Shown here in pieces: positions 7,446 to 17,210 of a stretch of 64,000 bases of DNA (the stretch's first letter is position 1; every line of letters starts with the position of its first letter). The notes beneath the pieces were generated by a model, which was given only the letters and a program-made list of their open reading frames with translations, was not told the DNA's origin and searched no databases. Both the position numbers and the translations under genes were made by a program. The stretch is from contig NZ_MWLK01000001.1 in the NCBI RefSeq assembly GCF_002198715.1, positions 62,001 to 126,000 on the forward strand. The letters run 5' to 3'. The stretch comes from Rhodomicrobium sp. R_RK_3 (GTDB taxonomy: Bacteria; Pseudomonadota; Alphaproteobacteria; Rhizobiales; Rhodomicrobiaceae).

Positions 7446-9686
7446 TTACCGCATATCCACACCCTCGACCGCCGCCGTCGCCTCGCCCCCCTCCGGCTCC
7501 GGCTCCTGATCCGGCGCGACGGCCGGGATCGTCTGCCGCCGCCGGTATCCGATCGCCCAGGGCCGCCGCCCCCGATCCTCCGCGACCGTGCGCACGCTGA
7601 TCCGCCCCTCCCCGACCCGCAGCGTCTGCGCGCCGCCCTCGCGCAGATCGCGGCTGTCGATCACCAGCTCCGGCTGGGTGCAGCCCGCCGGCAACGGAAA
7701 ATCGGCGATCAAAATCGCCGCCCGCCGGCAATCATCCGCCAGCGCGGACGGGTGGCTGACATGGCTGATGAGCTTCCCCTTCACCAGCGCTATGCAGCTC
7801 TGCCCGTCGCACTGAAAAAGCTTCGACCCGCGCGCCGCCTTGGCCGGGCGCAGATCGCCATCCGCCTCCATCCAGCGCTCCAGACTATAGGTCGCCTTGC
7901 GGCTGTCACCCGTCGCGATCAGCCCCTTGGCGTCGCGGATGGCGACGATCTTGCCCTCGCGCTCGATCCAGATGTCCGGCCGCTCGCCGAACGGCGCCAG
8001 CGCCAGTCCCGCCCCGACCGCCGCGAGCCCGGCCCAGCGCCACCGCCCGCGCCAGGCGACCAGCCACAGCCCGCCGAACATCATCAGCGGCAGCGCCCCT
8101 TCGGCAAAGCTCGGCACGCCGATCGCCGCGCCCGGCAGCCCCGCCGTGAAGGCGGCGACGCCAAGCATGCCCTCGATGCCCTTGTCCATCGCCATCAGCG
8201 GCCAATAGTCCAGCCCGAACGGCATGGCGACCAGCGCGACGAGCGCCATCGGCATGACCAAGAGCGACACGAACGGCGTCGACAGCACATTGCCGATGAC
8301 GGAATAGGTGGCGAGACGGTGGAAATGATAGGCGGCGAGCGGATCGACGGCGGCGCTCGCCAGCAAGGTCGTCATCGCCGCATCGACCACCAGCATCAGC
8401 GGCACCGCCACGAGCCCGGGCCAGCCGTCGAAGAAGCGGAATGCGGGCCGCGCCTCATAGAAGGCGATCAGCGCGGCGGTCGCGGCGAAGGACATCTGGA
8501 AGCCGGCATCGGTCAGGCTCTGCGGCAGCACGATCAGGATCAGAAGCGCGGAAAAGGCCAGATTGCGCTGGCTGATCGCCGGACGGTTGAGGATGACGGC
8601 GATGAAGATGATGGCGATCATGATATAGGAGCGTACCGCCGTCACCGCCGAGCCGGAGATCGCCAGATAGAGGCTGGCGACGATCAGCGCGCCGACCGCC
8701 GCCCAGATCTTGATCGGAAAGCGCAGCGCGATCGCCGGGAAGAGTGCCAGCAGCGCCCGGATCAGCCAGAACATCGCGCCCGCCGTCAGCGCCATATGCA
8801 GGCCGGAGATCGAAATCACATGCGCGAGCCCCGAGTCGCGCAATTGCTGCCAGGCCTTTTCCGAGATCTGGCCGCCCTCCCCCATGATGAGCGCCTTGGC
8901 GATGGCGCCGCGATCGCCGCTCAGCGCTGCGCCGACGCGCGCGGCAATGGCATGGCGCAGCCGCTCCAGCGGCGCGCGGAGGCGCAAATCCCAGGGCGCC
9001 GGACCGGCGCCGGCCAGCGGCTCGATCTTGCCGGTGACATAGCCGCTGGCGCCAAAACCGGAGAACCAGTAATAGCGGCCGAAATCGAAGCCGCCGGGCA
9101 TGGTCGGCTCGGGCGGCGGCATCAGCGTCGCGCGCAGGCGCACGGCGTCGCCGGTCTCGGGCGGCGCGCCCTTGCCGCGCTGGCTGATGCGGACCCGGCC
9201 GGGCATCGCCTCGGGCGCGAGGCCGTTGATGCGCACCGGCCGGATGGTCAGCCGCACGCGCTTCTCCTGCATCTCGGCCCGCTCGACCCAGCCTTCGAGC
9301 TCGACATAGCGCAAGGTCCGCTGCAAGGCGGGCGCATCGACGGCGAGCGCATGGAGCTTTGCATTCAGGAAGCCGAATGCGACCATCAGCACCGTGCTGC
9401 TGACGATCAGCCGGAAGGTGGTCAGCCGAAAGAACAGCCGCAGCGCGATGGCGATCATGGCGGCGGCGATGGCGAGCGCGAGCGGCGGCTCGTCCGGCGC
9501 GCCCAGATAGAGCGCGATGCCGAGGCCGAACAGCACCGGCAGCCACAGGAACCAGCGTCCCCGCTCGGCATCGAGCGCCGCCTCAAGCCGCCCGAGCACG
9601 CCCGGCGTCTGGGGCGGGGCCGCCCAGCCAAAACCGCCCGGCGGCGGCGCGGCCACGCTGCCCATCGCCGCTTCGCTCAGTGACAT
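7446..9686 (-). CDS. comEC: ComEC/Rec2-family competence membrane protein
   Basis: This 746-residue polytopic protein belongs to the ComEC/Rec2 family, the inner-membrane channel for uptake of single-stranded DNA. It has an N-terminal DUF4131-type region with two membrane segments. The central Competence domain carries the signature [12 protein letters not shown] near residues 292-303, followed by many hydrophobic helices. The C-terminal part is short and looks like a degenerate remnant of the beta-lactamase-like domain. The gene is divergent from gltX, 90 bases away. No other competence genes are in the window, so a role in transformation is inferred from family only. Confidence 0.9.
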   Translation of the reverse strand: MSLSEAAMGSVAAPPPGGFGWAAPPQTPGVLGRLEAALDAERGRWFLWLPVLFGLGIALYLGAPDEPPLALAIAAAMIAIALRLFFRLTTFRLIVSSTVLMVAFGFLNAKLHALAVDAPALQRTLRYVELEGWVERAEMQEKRVRLTIRPVRINGLAPEAMPGRVRISQRGKGAPPETGDAVRLRATLMPPPEPTMPGGFDFGRYYWFSGFGASGYVTGKIEPLAGAGPAPWDLRLRAPLERLRHAIAARVGAALSGDRGAIAKALIMGEGGQISEKAWQQLRDSGLAHVISISGLHMALTAGAMFWLIRALLALFPAIALRFPIKIWAAVGALIVASLYLAISGSAVTAVRSYIMIAIIFIAVILNRPAISQRNLAFSALLILIVLPQSLTDAGFQMSFAATAALIAFYEARPAFRFFDGWPGLVAVPLMLVVDAAMTTLLASAAVDPLAAYHFHRLATYSVIGNVLSTPFVSLLVMPMALVALVAMPFGLDYWPLMAMDKGIEGMLGVAAFTAGLPGAAIGVPSFAEGALPLMMFGGLWLVAWRGRWRWAGLAAVGAGLALAPFGERPDIWIEREGKIVAIRDAKGLIATGDSRKATYSLERWMEADGDLRPAKAARGSKLFQCDGQSCIALVKGKLISHVSHPSALADDCRRAAILIADFPLPAGCTQPELVIDSRDLREGGAQTLRVGEGRISVRTVAEDRGRRPWAIGYRRRQTIPAVAPDQEPEPEGGEATAAVEGVDMR

Positions 9687-9776
9687 CGCCGAAAGCCCGC
9701 CTTACGCACGCGGCGTCCCTATGCTAAACCGGCGGCAAATCGATTGCCCTTCATTCTGACTTATGGAACTTGCGCT

Positions 9777-11216
9777 ATGCCCGGTAAAGTCGTGACGCGC
9801 TTTGCGCCCTCCCCGACAGGGTTCCTACATATAGGCGGCGCCCGCACGGCGCTGTTCAACTGGCTCTACGCCAAGGCGACCGGCGGCCAATTCCTCCTGC
9901 GCATCGAAGACACCGACCGCACCCGCTCCACCGATGCCGCCGTCGAGGCAATTCTGGACGGCCTGCGCTGGCTGGAGCTGAATTGGGACGGCGAGCCGGT
10001 GTTCCAGTTCGCCCGCATGGACCGCCATGCCGAGATCGCGCGCCAGCTCCTGGCCGAGGGCAAGGCCTATCGCTGCTATGCGACGCCGGAGGAGCTGGAG
10101 GCGATGCGCGAGAAGGCGCGCGCCGAGGGCCGCTCTCCTGTCTATGACGGGCGCTGGCGCGACCGGGACCCGTCCGAGGCGCCGAAGGACGCGCCCTTCG
10201 CCGTGCGCTTCAAGGCGCCGAACGAGGGCGAGACCGTGGTCGACGACAAGGTGCAGGGGCGCGTCACCTTCCCCAACAAGGATCTCGACGACCTCATCAT
10301 CCTGCGCAGCGACGGCACCCCGACCTATAATCTGTCCGTCGTCGTCGACGATCACGACATGGGCGTCACCCATATCATCCGCGGCGACGACCATCTGACC
10401 AATGCCGCCCGCCAGTCGCAGATCTATGCCGCGCTCGGCTGGGACATCCCGGTTTTCGGCCATATTCCGCTGATCCATGGGCCGGACGGGGCAAAAATGT
10501 CGAAGCGCCACGGCGCGCTCGGCGTCGGCGCCTATCGCGAAATGGGCTATCTGCCAGCCGCGATGCGCAATTATCTGGCCCGGCTCGGCTGGAGCCACGG
10601 CGATGACGAGATCTTTTCGACCGCCCAGATGATCGAATGGTTCGGCACTGACGCGCTCGGCAAATCCCCCTCGCGCTTCGATTTCGCCAAGCTGGAAAAC
10701 CTCAACGGCCATTATATCCGCGCGGCGAGCGACGCCGAGCTGATCGCCGCCCTGCGCGATCTGCTGCCGCATCTGCCGGCGGACAAGTCCCTGCCCGCAA
10801 ACCTCAGCGATGAGGACTGGCGCAGGCTCGAGCTGGCCATGCCGGGGCTGAAGGAGCGGGCCAAGACGCTGGTCGAGCTGATCGACGGCGCGCGCTTCCT
10901 GTTCGCCAAACGGCCGCTCAAGATCGAGGAAAAAGCCGCCAAGCTGCTCAATCCGGAGGCCCGCGCCCGGCTAGCCGCCTTCCATGATTCGCTGCTCGGG
11001 CTCAACGACTGGTCGGCGGCCGGCATCGAAGCCGCCGCCCGCGCCCAGGCTGAGGCCCTCGGCATCAAGCTCGGCGACCTCGCCCAGCCATTGCGCGCTG
11101 CACTCACCGGCCGCACGGTTTCGCCCGGAATCTTCGACGTGCTGTTCGTTCTCGGCCGCGAGGAAGCGCTGGGCCGCATCGAGGACCAGGCCGCGCCTGT
11201 CAAGACCGCCGAATAG
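9777..11216 (+). CDS. gltX: Glutamate--tRNA ligase
   Basis: This 480-residue class I aminoacyl-tRNA synthetase charges tRNA-Glu. The HIGH-like motif is in [14 protein letters not shown] near the N-terminus, and the KMSKS-like motif is KMSKRHG. The catalytic and C-terminal anticodon-binding parts are complete. The ATG at 9777 is chosen over the upstream TTG at 9744 because it gives the usual [15 protein letters not shown] beginning. The gene is divergent from comEC and followed by gltA on the same strand. Confidence 0.96.
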   Translation: MPGKVVTRFAPSPTGFLHIGGARTALFNWLYAKATGGQFLLRIEDTDRTRSTDAAVEAILDGLRWLELNWDGEPVFQFARMDRHAEIARQLLAEGKAYRCYATPEELEAMREKARAEGRSPVYDGRWRDRDPSEAPKDAPFAVRFKAPNEGETVVDDKVQGRVTFPNKDLDDLIILRSDGTPTYNLSVVVDDHDMGVTHIIRGDDHLTNAARQSQIYAALGWDIPVFGHIPLIHGPDGAKMSKRHGALGVGAYREMGYLPAAMRNYLARLGWSHGDDEIFSTAQMIEWFGTDALGKSPSRFDFAKLENLNGHYIRAASDAELIAALRDLLPHLPADKSLPANLSDEDWRRLELAMPGLKERAKTLVELIDGARFLFAKRPLKIEEKAAKLLNPEARARLAAFHDSLLGLNDWSAAGIEAAARAQAEALGIKLGDLAQPLRAALTGRTVSPGIFDVLFVLGREEALGRIEDQAAPVKTAE

Positions 11217-11416
11217 CGGCCTTGTTTTTGCACGATTTTCCGAGAAAATTCGCGGGGACGGAGGTCTCGTTCATGTGAGCTTCAGCTCCCCCTTGCGCGC
11301 GGCACGAAAACGGACCATTTTATATTGCGTTGCAAAAACAGGCCGATATGCGCTGCAGCAATGTCCTGGCACACTCGCCACAAGCGAACGATCTCAAATG
11401 AGTGAGGAGACGAACG

Positions 11417-12751
11417 ATGACCCTTCCGGGGGCGGTTCCAACGCAGGATAAGGATAAGCTTGAGCCGACCGGCCAAGCCAGCTTTGCAATCAAGGGACAG
11501 CAACACAGCTTTCCGGTCTATTCCGGCACGCTCGGCCCGGATGTGGTCGACATTTCAAAGTTTTACGCCGAGACGGGGGCGTTTACCTACGATCCGGGCT
11601 ACACCTCGACCGGCGCCTGCCGCTCCGACATCACCTTCATCGACGGCGACAAGGGCATTCTCCTGCATCGTGGCTATCCGATCGAGCAGCTCGCGGAACA
11701 GGGGAATTTCCTGGAAACCTGTCACCTGCTGCTCTACGGCGACCTGCCGAACGAGGAGCAATATGCCGACTTCAAGAACCGTGTGACCTATCACACCATG
11801 CTGCACGAGCAGATGAACCGGTTCTATACGGGCTTCCGCCGGGACGCGCATCCGATGGCGGTGATGGTCGGGGTCGTCGGCGCGCTGTCGGCCTTCTATC
11901 ACGACTCCACCGACATCACCGATCCCGTGCAGCGCGACATCGCGGCCATCCGCATGATCGCCAAGATGCCGACCATCGCGGCGATGGCCTATAAATATTC
12001 CATCGGCCAGCCCTTTATCTATCCGCGTAACGACCTCGATTACGCGTCGAACTTCCTCTATATGAGCTTCGCGGTGCCTTGCGACGAATACCGGGTCAAC
12101 CCGGTGCTGTCGCGCGCCATGGACCGCATCTTCCTCCTGCACGCCGATCATGAGCAGAACGCCTCCACCTCGACGGTGCGGCTGGCCTCGTCCTCGGGCG
12201 CCAATCCCTTCGCCTGTATCGCCGCCGGCATCGCCTGCCTGTGGGGGCCGGCGCATGGCGGCGCGAACGAGGCGGCGCTGAAGATGCTGATGGAGATCGG
12301 CACCCCCGACCGCATCCCGGAATATGTGAAGAAGGCCAAGGACAAGAACGACCCGTTCCGCCTGATGGGCTTTGGCCACCGCGTCTACAAGAATTACGAC
12401 CCGCGCGCCCGCGTCATGCAGCAGACCTGCCGCGAAGTGCTCGACATCGTCGGCATCAAGAACGATCCCTTGCTGCAGGTGGCGATGGAGTTGGAGCGCA
12501 TCGCGCTCGAGGATGATTATTTCATCGAGAAGAAGCTCTATCCAAACATCGACTTCTATTCCGGCATCACGCTGAAGGCGCTCGGCTTCCCGACCTCGAT
12601 GTTCACGGTTTTGTTCGCCATCGCGCGCACGGTCGGCTGGATCGCGCAATGGAAAGAGATGATCGAGGATCCGGATCAGCGCATCGGCCGCCCGCGCCAG
12701 CTCTATACGGGCCCGGGCTTGCGCGAATATGTGCCGATCACCAAGCGCTGA
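11417..12751 (+). CDS. gltA: Citrate synthase
   Basis: This 444-residue type II (hexameric, Gram-negative) citrate synthase condenses acetyl-CoA with oxaloacetate to start the TCA cycle. Conserved parts include [12 protein letters not shown] and [13 protein letters not shown] with the active-site histidines, and a C-terminal [10 protein letters not shown]. The ATG at 11417 has a good ribosome site, GAGGAGA at 11404-11410. A 200-base leader separates it from gltX. A strong intrinsic terminator follows at 12771-12803, so it is the end of its transcript. Confidence 0.97.
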   Translation: MTLPGAVPTQDKDKLEPTGQASFAIKGQQHSFPVYSGTLGPDVVDISKFYAETGAFTYDPGYTSTGACRSDITFIDGDKGILLHRGYPIEQLAEQGNFLETCHLLLYGDLPNEEQYADFKNRVTYHTMLHEQMNRFYTGFRRDAHPMAVMVGVVGALSAFYHDSTDITDPVQRDIAAIRMIAKMPTIAAMAYKYSIGQPFIYPRNDLDYASNFLYMSFAVPCDEYRVNPVLSRAMDRIFLLHADHEQNASTSTVRLASSSGANPFACIAAGIACLWGPAHGGANEAALKMLMEIGTPDRIPEYVKKAKDKNDPFRLMGFGHRVYKNYDPRARVMQQTCREVLDIVGIKNDPLLQVAMELERIALEDDYFIEKKLYPNIDFYSGITLKALGFPTSMFTVLFAIARTVGWIAQWKEMIEDPDQRIGRPRQLYTGPGLREYVPITKR

Positions 12752-12770
12752 TTATTGCTAAGAATTATAG

Positions 12771-12803
12771 AGGACGGCGGGGCAAGTCTCCGCCGTCCTT
12801 TTT
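12771..12803 (+). terminator. Rho-independent terminator of gltA
   Basis: A perfect 10-bp stem AGGACGGCGG / CCGCCGTCCT (12771-12780 with 12790-12799) and a 9-base loop are followed by a run of T. It lies 20 bases after the gltA stop. Confidence 0.9.
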
Positions 12804-12860
12804 GCTTGAGCGGGAACCAACCCATCCGGCCACGCATTTCTGACCCACTGACCGGAGGAT

Positions 12861-13133
12861 ATGCATTTGAAGATCACCTGTCTCGCCCTTGCCTGCACGC
12901 TGATCGCGGCTCCCGCCTTCGCTCAGACCCAGCCCTCGGTGACGCTGCCGCCTCCCGCGGACAAGACCGCGACGCCAGCGCCGGAGGAAAAGCCCGCGCC
13001 CGCCAATCCCGACGCCAAGCCCACCCCTTCGGACAAGCAGGGCAACGAAACCGGCTGGGGCGGCAACTGGAAAACCGACGACGAAGGCAAAGCCGACCCC
13101 AAACGCAATGAGGTGCAGGGGCAGCCCAAATGA
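12861..13133 (+). CDS. Small exported proline-rich hypothetical protein
   Basis: This 90-residue protein starts with a clear signal peptide, about residues 1-21 (MHLKITCLALACTLIAAPAFA, cleavage after AFA). The mature part is short, hydrophilic and rich in Pro, Ala, Lys and Asp, with a central GWGGNWKTD. It has no catalytic motif and looks intrinsically disordered. A GGAGG ribosome site lies just before the ATG. It stands alone between the gltA terminator and a repeat-filled gap. The function is unknown. Confidence 0.6.
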   Translation: MHLKITCLALACTLIAAPAFAQTQPSVTLPPPADKTATPAPEEKPAPANPDAKPTPSDKQGNETGWGGNWKTDDEGKADPKRNEVQGQPK

Positions 13134-13163
13134 GTTTGGTTTGCCGAGACCTTTGCGCCTCTT

Positions 13164-13272
13164 CCGTCGTCCCGGACGCCGCGCAGCGGTGAGCCGGAAC
13201 CCATTGGCGGAACAGTTGGCACCGTGCTCGCGGAGGGGCGAGTGGGCCCCGGCTCTACGGCCGGGGCGGCGG
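13164..13272. repeat. R1 element, diverged centre
   Basis: R1 copy with intact ends (CCGTCGTCCCGG and CCGGGGCGGCGG) and the GTGGGCCCCGGC block. The middle differs from other copies (ACAGTTGGCACCGTGCTC). Confidence 0.8.
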
Positions 13273-13351
13273 AGAAGTTGTGTCAGAGAGTGAAGAGACC
13301 CCGTTGCGGGCGCCGCGCCCGAATGCTGACGCCGTCATGCCTCTTCCTTGC

Positions 13352-13452
13352 ATGCCCGCGAAGGCGGGGATCCAGTAAAGGGCAAACTTAGCCGTTCAGC
13401 ACAGCCGTAATTACACACGCTGCGGCGTACTGGATTCCCGCTTCACGGGTAT
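13352..13452. repeat. R2 element, imperfect ends
   Basis: R2 family copy. The left end is GCCCGCGAAGGCGGGGATCC. The right end is TACTGGATTCCCGCTTCACG with mismatches. Confidence 0.75.
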
Positions 13453-13503
13453 GACAATCATGGGGCTGAGGCCGGGGCAATTCCCGATATCCATAGTCTT
13501 CGA

Positions 13504-13602
13504 AATCCCCGCGCAGGCGGGGATCCGGTACCCCTCAGCGCCAGCGGTCGGGCATCATGCCAATTTCGAATTGAATACTGGATCCCCGCCTGCGCGGGGA
13601 TT
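13504..13602. repeat. R2 element with long inverted ends
   Basis: The 27-base ends at 13504-13530 and 13576-13602 pair with one mismatch. They share a compensated change from the consensus (GCGCAGGC on the left, GCCTGCGC on the right). The paired change suggests that the hairpin, or the palindrome, is maintained. Confidence 0.85.
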
Positions 13603-13621
13603 TCGCGCTGATTGGCTCAGT

Positions 13622-14821
13622 CTAACGCGGCACCGACAGCCGCTTCTTGATCCCCTGCTCGATCACGGCGATCGCCGTCTCGGCGGCGCGCTCGCTCGGC
13701 GTGGTGCCGTCGAGCAGCATCTTGCCTGCTATGCGGTTGATGCCGCTTTCCTGGCGCTGGCGCTCGGCGGTGTCGGAGAGGAGGGGCAGCAGCGCTTCGG
13801 TCAGCTTCTCGCCGGTGCAATCCTCCTGGATATATTCCGGGAAGATGTTCTCGCCGATCACCAGATTGGCCAGCACGATCGAGGGCACCTTGATGAAGCG
13901 CCGCAAATGCACCGCCAGCCCGTCGACCCGGTAGGCGACCACCATCGGCACGCCGGACAGCCCGAGCTCCAATGTCACCGTGCCCGAAGCGGCGAGCGCC
14001 GCCTTGGCCAGCCGGAAGGATTTGAACTTGTCGCTCTCGCCCATCACCAGATGCGGCCGAACCGGCCAATCGGCGAGCCCGGCCTCGATCAGACCGCGCA
14101 CCGAGGCGACCGCCGGGATAATCACCTCCATCGGCCCGTTGCGCTCCAGGAGCAGCCGCACGGCCTCGCCGAAGGGCTGCATCAGGCGCTTGACTTCGGT
14201 CGGCCGGCTGCCGGGCAGCACCAAGAGCACCGGCTTGGCCGGATCGAGCCCCAGCCGGACGGCAAGTTCCGCCGCATCCAGACTGTTGATCCAATCGACC
14301 TTTTCGATCATCGGATGGCCGACATAGGAGCAAGGCGGCCCGCCGAGCTGGCGATGAGCTTCCGGCTCGAAGGGCAGGATCGCCATCAGATGGTCCACAT
14401 AGGGGCGCATCTTCCTGGCGCGGCCCGGACGCCAGGCCCAGACGCTCGGCGAGACATAGTCGATGATCGGGATCATCGGCAGGCGCTTGCGGATGCGCTT
14501 GGCGACCGGATGGGTGAATTCGGGACTGTCGATGATGATGACGCCGTCGGGATCGGCGAGCAGCCCGGCCGAGACCGCCTGATAGACCCGGCGCACCAGC
14601 TTGGGCAGCCGGGCGAGGATGGCGAGCGGCCCCATCACGGCGATGTCGGCGAGCGGGAAGATCGAGCGCAGCCCTTCGGCTTCCATGGCCTCGCCGCCGA
14701 CGCCGGAGAACAGGATCGGCGTGTCGGACTTGGCCTTCATGGCCGCCATCAGCTTGCCGCCGAGCAGGTCGCCGGAATGCTCGCCCGCGACGATGAAGAT
14801 GCGGCGCGCTCTGGGTTTCAA
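13622..14821 (-). CDS. lpxB: Lipid-A-disaccharide synthase
   Basis: This GT19 glycosyltransferase joins lipid X and UDP-2,3-diacylglucosamine to make the lipid A disaccharide at the inner membrane. The N-terminus has IFIVAGEHSGDLLGG, followed by the GVGGEAM and SPEFTHPVAKRIRK blocks and VLPGSRPTEVKR in the C-terminal half. I place the start at the TTG at 14821 because AAGGAG lies six bases before it, giving 399 residues. An in-frame ATG at 14875 gives 417 residues but has no ribosome site. It is the last gene of the lpxD-fabZ-lpxA-lpxI-lpxB run. Confidence 0.92.
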   Translation of the reverse strand: MKPRARRIFIVAGEHSGDLLGGKLMAAMKAKSDTPILFSGVGGEAMEAEGLRSIFPLADIAVMGPLAILARLPKLVRRVYQAVSAGLLADPDGVIIIDSPEFTHPVAKRIRKRLPMIPIIDYVSPSVWAWRPGRARKMRPYVDHLMAILPFEPEAHRQLGGPPCSYVGHPMIEKVDWINSLDAAELAVRLGLDPAKPVLLVLPGSRPTEVKRLMQPFGEAVRLLLERNGPMEVIIPAVASVRGLIEAGLADWPVRPHLVMGESDKFKSFRLAKAALAASGTVTLELGLSGVPMVVAYRVDGLAVHLRRFIKVPSIVLANLVIGENIFPEYIQEDCTGEKLTEALLPLLSDTAERQRQESGINRIAGKMLLDGTTPSERAAETAIAVIEQGIKKRLSVPR

Positions 14822-14933
14822 AACCGTCTCCTTGCGGCCGGGGAGGATCGAAAATGGCCGATAATGATTGCGCAAGATTTTTGGGGAAAAGCCGAACGCG
14901 CCTTCCCCCGATCGTGATCCGGGTGGCCGGGAA

Positions 14934-15779
14934 TCAGACCGTCATGTCGGCGCCGGTCACGAAAAGCTTGTGGCGGTCGGCCAAGTTGACCATCTCCGCC
15001 TGATCCGCGATCATAACTTGTCCGCTCATAACCGCAATCCCCGCGAGGCCGGCAGCCGCGGCTAATTCGACGGTGCGTGGTCCGACAACGGGCATGTCGA
15101 TGCGGAGTTCCTGCCCCTGCTTGGGCGCCTTGACCAGCACGCCGGCGCGCTTATGGCCGCCCCACTGCTTCAACCCGGCGCAGCGTTTCAGCATTTCGTC
15201 GGTGCCCTCGGCCGCCTCGACCGCCAGCACATGGCCGCGCGCGATGACGGCGGCCTGACCGACATCGAACGGCCCGAGGGCTGCCAGCAGGGCAAAGCCA
15301 TGCGCGATGTCGCGCTCATCCTCGTCGCCCGGCGCGAGCCCGCCGCAGGGGCCCTTGGGCGCCAGCAGCGCGGGGGCGATCTCATGCGCGCCGCGCACGG
15401 TAAAGCCCTGGGCCTCGAAGAAGCGGACGACGCGCTTCAGAACGGTGTCGTCGCCGCCGCGCGTCAGGGTGAGGATGGTGGGCAGGTGCCGGATCAGGCC
15501 GAAATCGACGCCGACCTTGCGCAGATCGGGCCGGCGCAGGCTGCCGACGATGACGAGTTCGGCGCAACGGGCCTCGCGCAGCGCGCCGAGCAGTCCGCCG
15601 AGCTCGCCGAGCCGCACCCAGCGATGGGGGAAGCGCGCGATATCGGCGCTGGCCTGGCCCTTCAGCGCCACCACCTGCACCTCGATGCCCTTGGCGAGCG
15701 CCGCCTCGCAGACCGCGACCGGGATCGAGCCGGCGGCGGCGACGATGCCGAGGCGCGTCGGAAGCGGCCTAGCCGGCAT
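14934..15779 (-). CDS. lpxI: UDP-2,3-diacylglucosamine diphosphatase LpxI
   Basis: This 281-residue protein of the LpxI (DUF1009) family hydrolyses UDP-2,3-diacylglucosamine to lipid X. It is the alphaproteobacterial substitute for LpxH. Recognisable parts are LGIVAAAGSIPV at the N-terminus, VGSLRRPDL, HEIAPALLAPKG in the middle and GVLVKAPK in the C-terminal domain. The position between lpxA and lpxB supports the assignment. The gap to lpxA is 41 bases. Confidence 0.92.
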   Translation of the reverse strand: MPARPLPTRLGIVAAAGSIPVAVCEAALAKGIEVQVVALKGQASADIARFPHRWVRLGELGGLLGALREARCAELVIVGSLRRPDLRKVGVDFGLIRHLPTILTLTRGGDDTVLKRVVRFFEAQGFTVRGAHEIAPALLAPKGPCGGLAPGDEDERDIAHGFALLAALGPFDVGQAAVIARGHVLAVEAAEGTDEMLKRCAGLKQWGGHKRAGVLVKAPKQGQELRIDMPVVGPRTVELAAAAGLAGIAVMSGQVMIADQAEMVNLADRHKLFVTGADMTV

Positions 15780-15820
15780 ATGCGCACCTCATGCCGCTGC
15801 CCCGCCCCAGCATCTCCGGC

Positions 15821-16657
15821 TCAGCCGCCGTTGCGCGGCACGCAGAGCGAACGGCTCGACTCGGCCTTGATGAACTGCACGATGCGCTGGACATGGGCGT
15901 CCTCGCTGAACATCTTCTCAACGTCGTCCAGCCTTTCGCTGATCGTGCCTTCGGTGGCGAACAGCATGCGGTAGGCCTTGCGCAGGCTGTGGATCTTTTC
16001 GCGGTCGAAATTATGCCGCTTCATGCCGACGATGTTCAAGCCGGCCAGATGCGCGCGGTTGCCGAGCGCCATGCCGAAGGGGATGACGTCGTTCTCGACG
16101 CCCGACATGCCGCCGATGAAGGCGTGGGCGCCGATGCGCACATGCTGGTGCACGGCGGACAGCCCGCCGACGCTGGCGAAATCGCCGACGACGCAATGGC
16201 CGCCGAGCGTCGCGTTATTGACCAGGAGCACATTGTTGCCGATGTGGCAGTCATGCGCGATATGGGCGCCGGTCAGGAACAGGCCGTTATTGCCGACGCG
16301 GGTGATGAGGCCGCCCTGCTCGGTGCCGGGGTTCATCGTCACATATTCGCGGATGACATTGTTCGAACCGACGATCAGCCGGCTGTCCTCACCGCGGAAT
16401 TTGCGGTCCTGCGGCGACTGGCCGATCGAGGCGAAGGGGAAGATCTGCGTCCCCTCGCCGATCTCGGTCTTGCCGGCGATGACGACGTGCGAATGGATCC
16501 GCACATTGTCGGCCAGCACGACTTCGGGACCGATCACCGAGAACGGGCCGATTTCCACATTCGCTCCGACCCGGGCGCCGGCCTCGACGATGGCGGCGGG
16601 GTGGATAAGGGTGCCGTCGCCGGCATGCACGGACGCTTGGGAACTCGGAATGTGCAT
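15821..16657 (-). CDS. lpxA: UDP-N-acetylglucosamine acyltransferase
   Basis: This 278-residue enzyme adds the first hydroxyacyl chain to UDP-GlcNAc in lipid A synthesis. The N-terminal two thirds are left-handed beta-helix hexapeptide repeats (for example IHPAAIVEAGARVGANVEIG). The conserved block GAHIAHDCHIGN holds the catalytic histidine, and a C-terminal helical domain follows. The start codon is one base after the fabZ stop, so the two are translated together. The length is normal for LpxA. Confidence 0.96.
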   Translation of the reverse strand: MHIPSSQASVHAGDGTLIHPAAIVEAGARVGANVEIGPFSVIGPEVVLADNVRIHSHVVIAGKTEIGEGTQIFPFASIGQSPQDRKFRGEDSRLIVGSNNVIREYVTMNPGTEQGGLITRVGNNGLFLTGAHIAHDCHIGNNVLLVNNATLGGHCVVGDFASVGGLSAVHQHVRIGAHAFIGGMSGVENDVIPFGMALGNRAHLAGLNIVGMKRHNFDREKIHSLRKAYRMLFATEGTISERLDDVEKMFSEDAHVQRIVQFIKAESSRSLCVPRNGG

Positions 16658-16658
16658 A

Positions 16659-17165
16659 TCAGCCAGCGGCTGCCTCTCGTGCTTTGTTGGGATCGATGAT
16701 CATGGCGCTGATTTCGGCCTCGGCGACCAGCGCGCCCTCGACCTTGGCCTCGCATTGGAACCGCCATACGGGCCCGCGATTGCGGATCTTCTTGACGTGA
16801 TAGTGGAGGCAGTCGCCGGGCAGCACCGGGCGGCGGAATTTGGCCCGGTCGATCGACATGAAATAGACGACGCGCGGCTCGTAGGTCTCGCCGAGCTCGG
16901 CGACGCAGATGGCGCCCGCCGTCTGGGCCATGCCCTCGATCAGCAGCACGCCCGGCATCACCGGAAAGCCGGGGAAATGGCCCTGGAAGCAGGGCTCGTT
17001 GATGGTGACGTTCTTGATGCCGGTGGCGGAGCGGTCGCCGTCGATGTCGATGATGCGGTCGATCATCAGAAAGGGATAGCGATGCGGCAGCAGCCTCATC
17101 ACGCGGGCGATGTCCGCCGTGCCGAGCGTCTTCGTCGCCGGGGCCGCCGAATTTTCCTCGGTCAT
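16659..17165 (-). CDS. fabZ: 3-hydroxyacyl-ACP dehydratase FabZ
   Basis: This 168-residue hotdog-fold enzyme dehydrates 3-hydroxyacyl-ACP in fatty acid elongation and shares its substrate pool with LpxA and LpxD. It has [13 protein letters not shown], the catalytic histidine in [11 protein letters not shown] (H63) and the acidic residue in LLIEGMAQ (E77). The ATG at 17165 is chosen because GGGGAG lies about 8 bases upstream. A GTG at 17174 adds three residues but lies directly against that site. It lies between lpxD and lpxA. Confidence 0.95.
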   Translation of the reverse strand: MTEENSAAPATKTLGTADIARVMRLLPHRYPFLMIDRIIDIDGDRSATGIKNVTINEPCFQGHFPGFPVMPGVLLIEGMAQTAGAICVAELGETYEPRVVYFMSIDRAKFRRPVLPGDCLHYHVKKIRNRGPVWRFQCEAKVEGALVAEAEISAMIIDPNKAREAAAG

Positions 17166-17210
17166 GCCGCGCACTCCCCGCCGATCTGCTGCAATTGTCC
17201 TGCCGTCATC

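Larger units (their letters stand above)
13134..13621. other. Gene-free region between convergent genes, filled by repeats
   Basis: The 488 bases between the 12861-13133 gene and lpxB (convergent) contain one R1 and two R2 elements with little other sequence. I see no gene. R2 at 13504-13602 may act as a hairpin beyond the lpxB end. Confidence 0.8.

Noticed and set aside
6399-7462. Several 100-190 codon open frames in the lexA-comEC gap
   Set aside because: They are translations of R1/R2 repeats. Near-identical peptides appear in both duplicate units and no start has a ribosome site.
7416-9683. 755-codon open frame on the + strand opposite comEC
   Set aside because: It is antisense to a well-supported comEC and its product is a low-complexity Arg/His/Gln/Asp-rich sequence, typical of the complement of GC-rich coding DNA.
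6291-13602. CRISPR array formed by the R2 repeats
   Set aside because: The copies are long, palindromic, few and unevenly spaced, with no spacers of constant length and no cas genes.
13451-14917. 488-codon open frame opposite lpxB
   Set aside because: Antisense shadow of lpxB that also runs through an R2 repeat.
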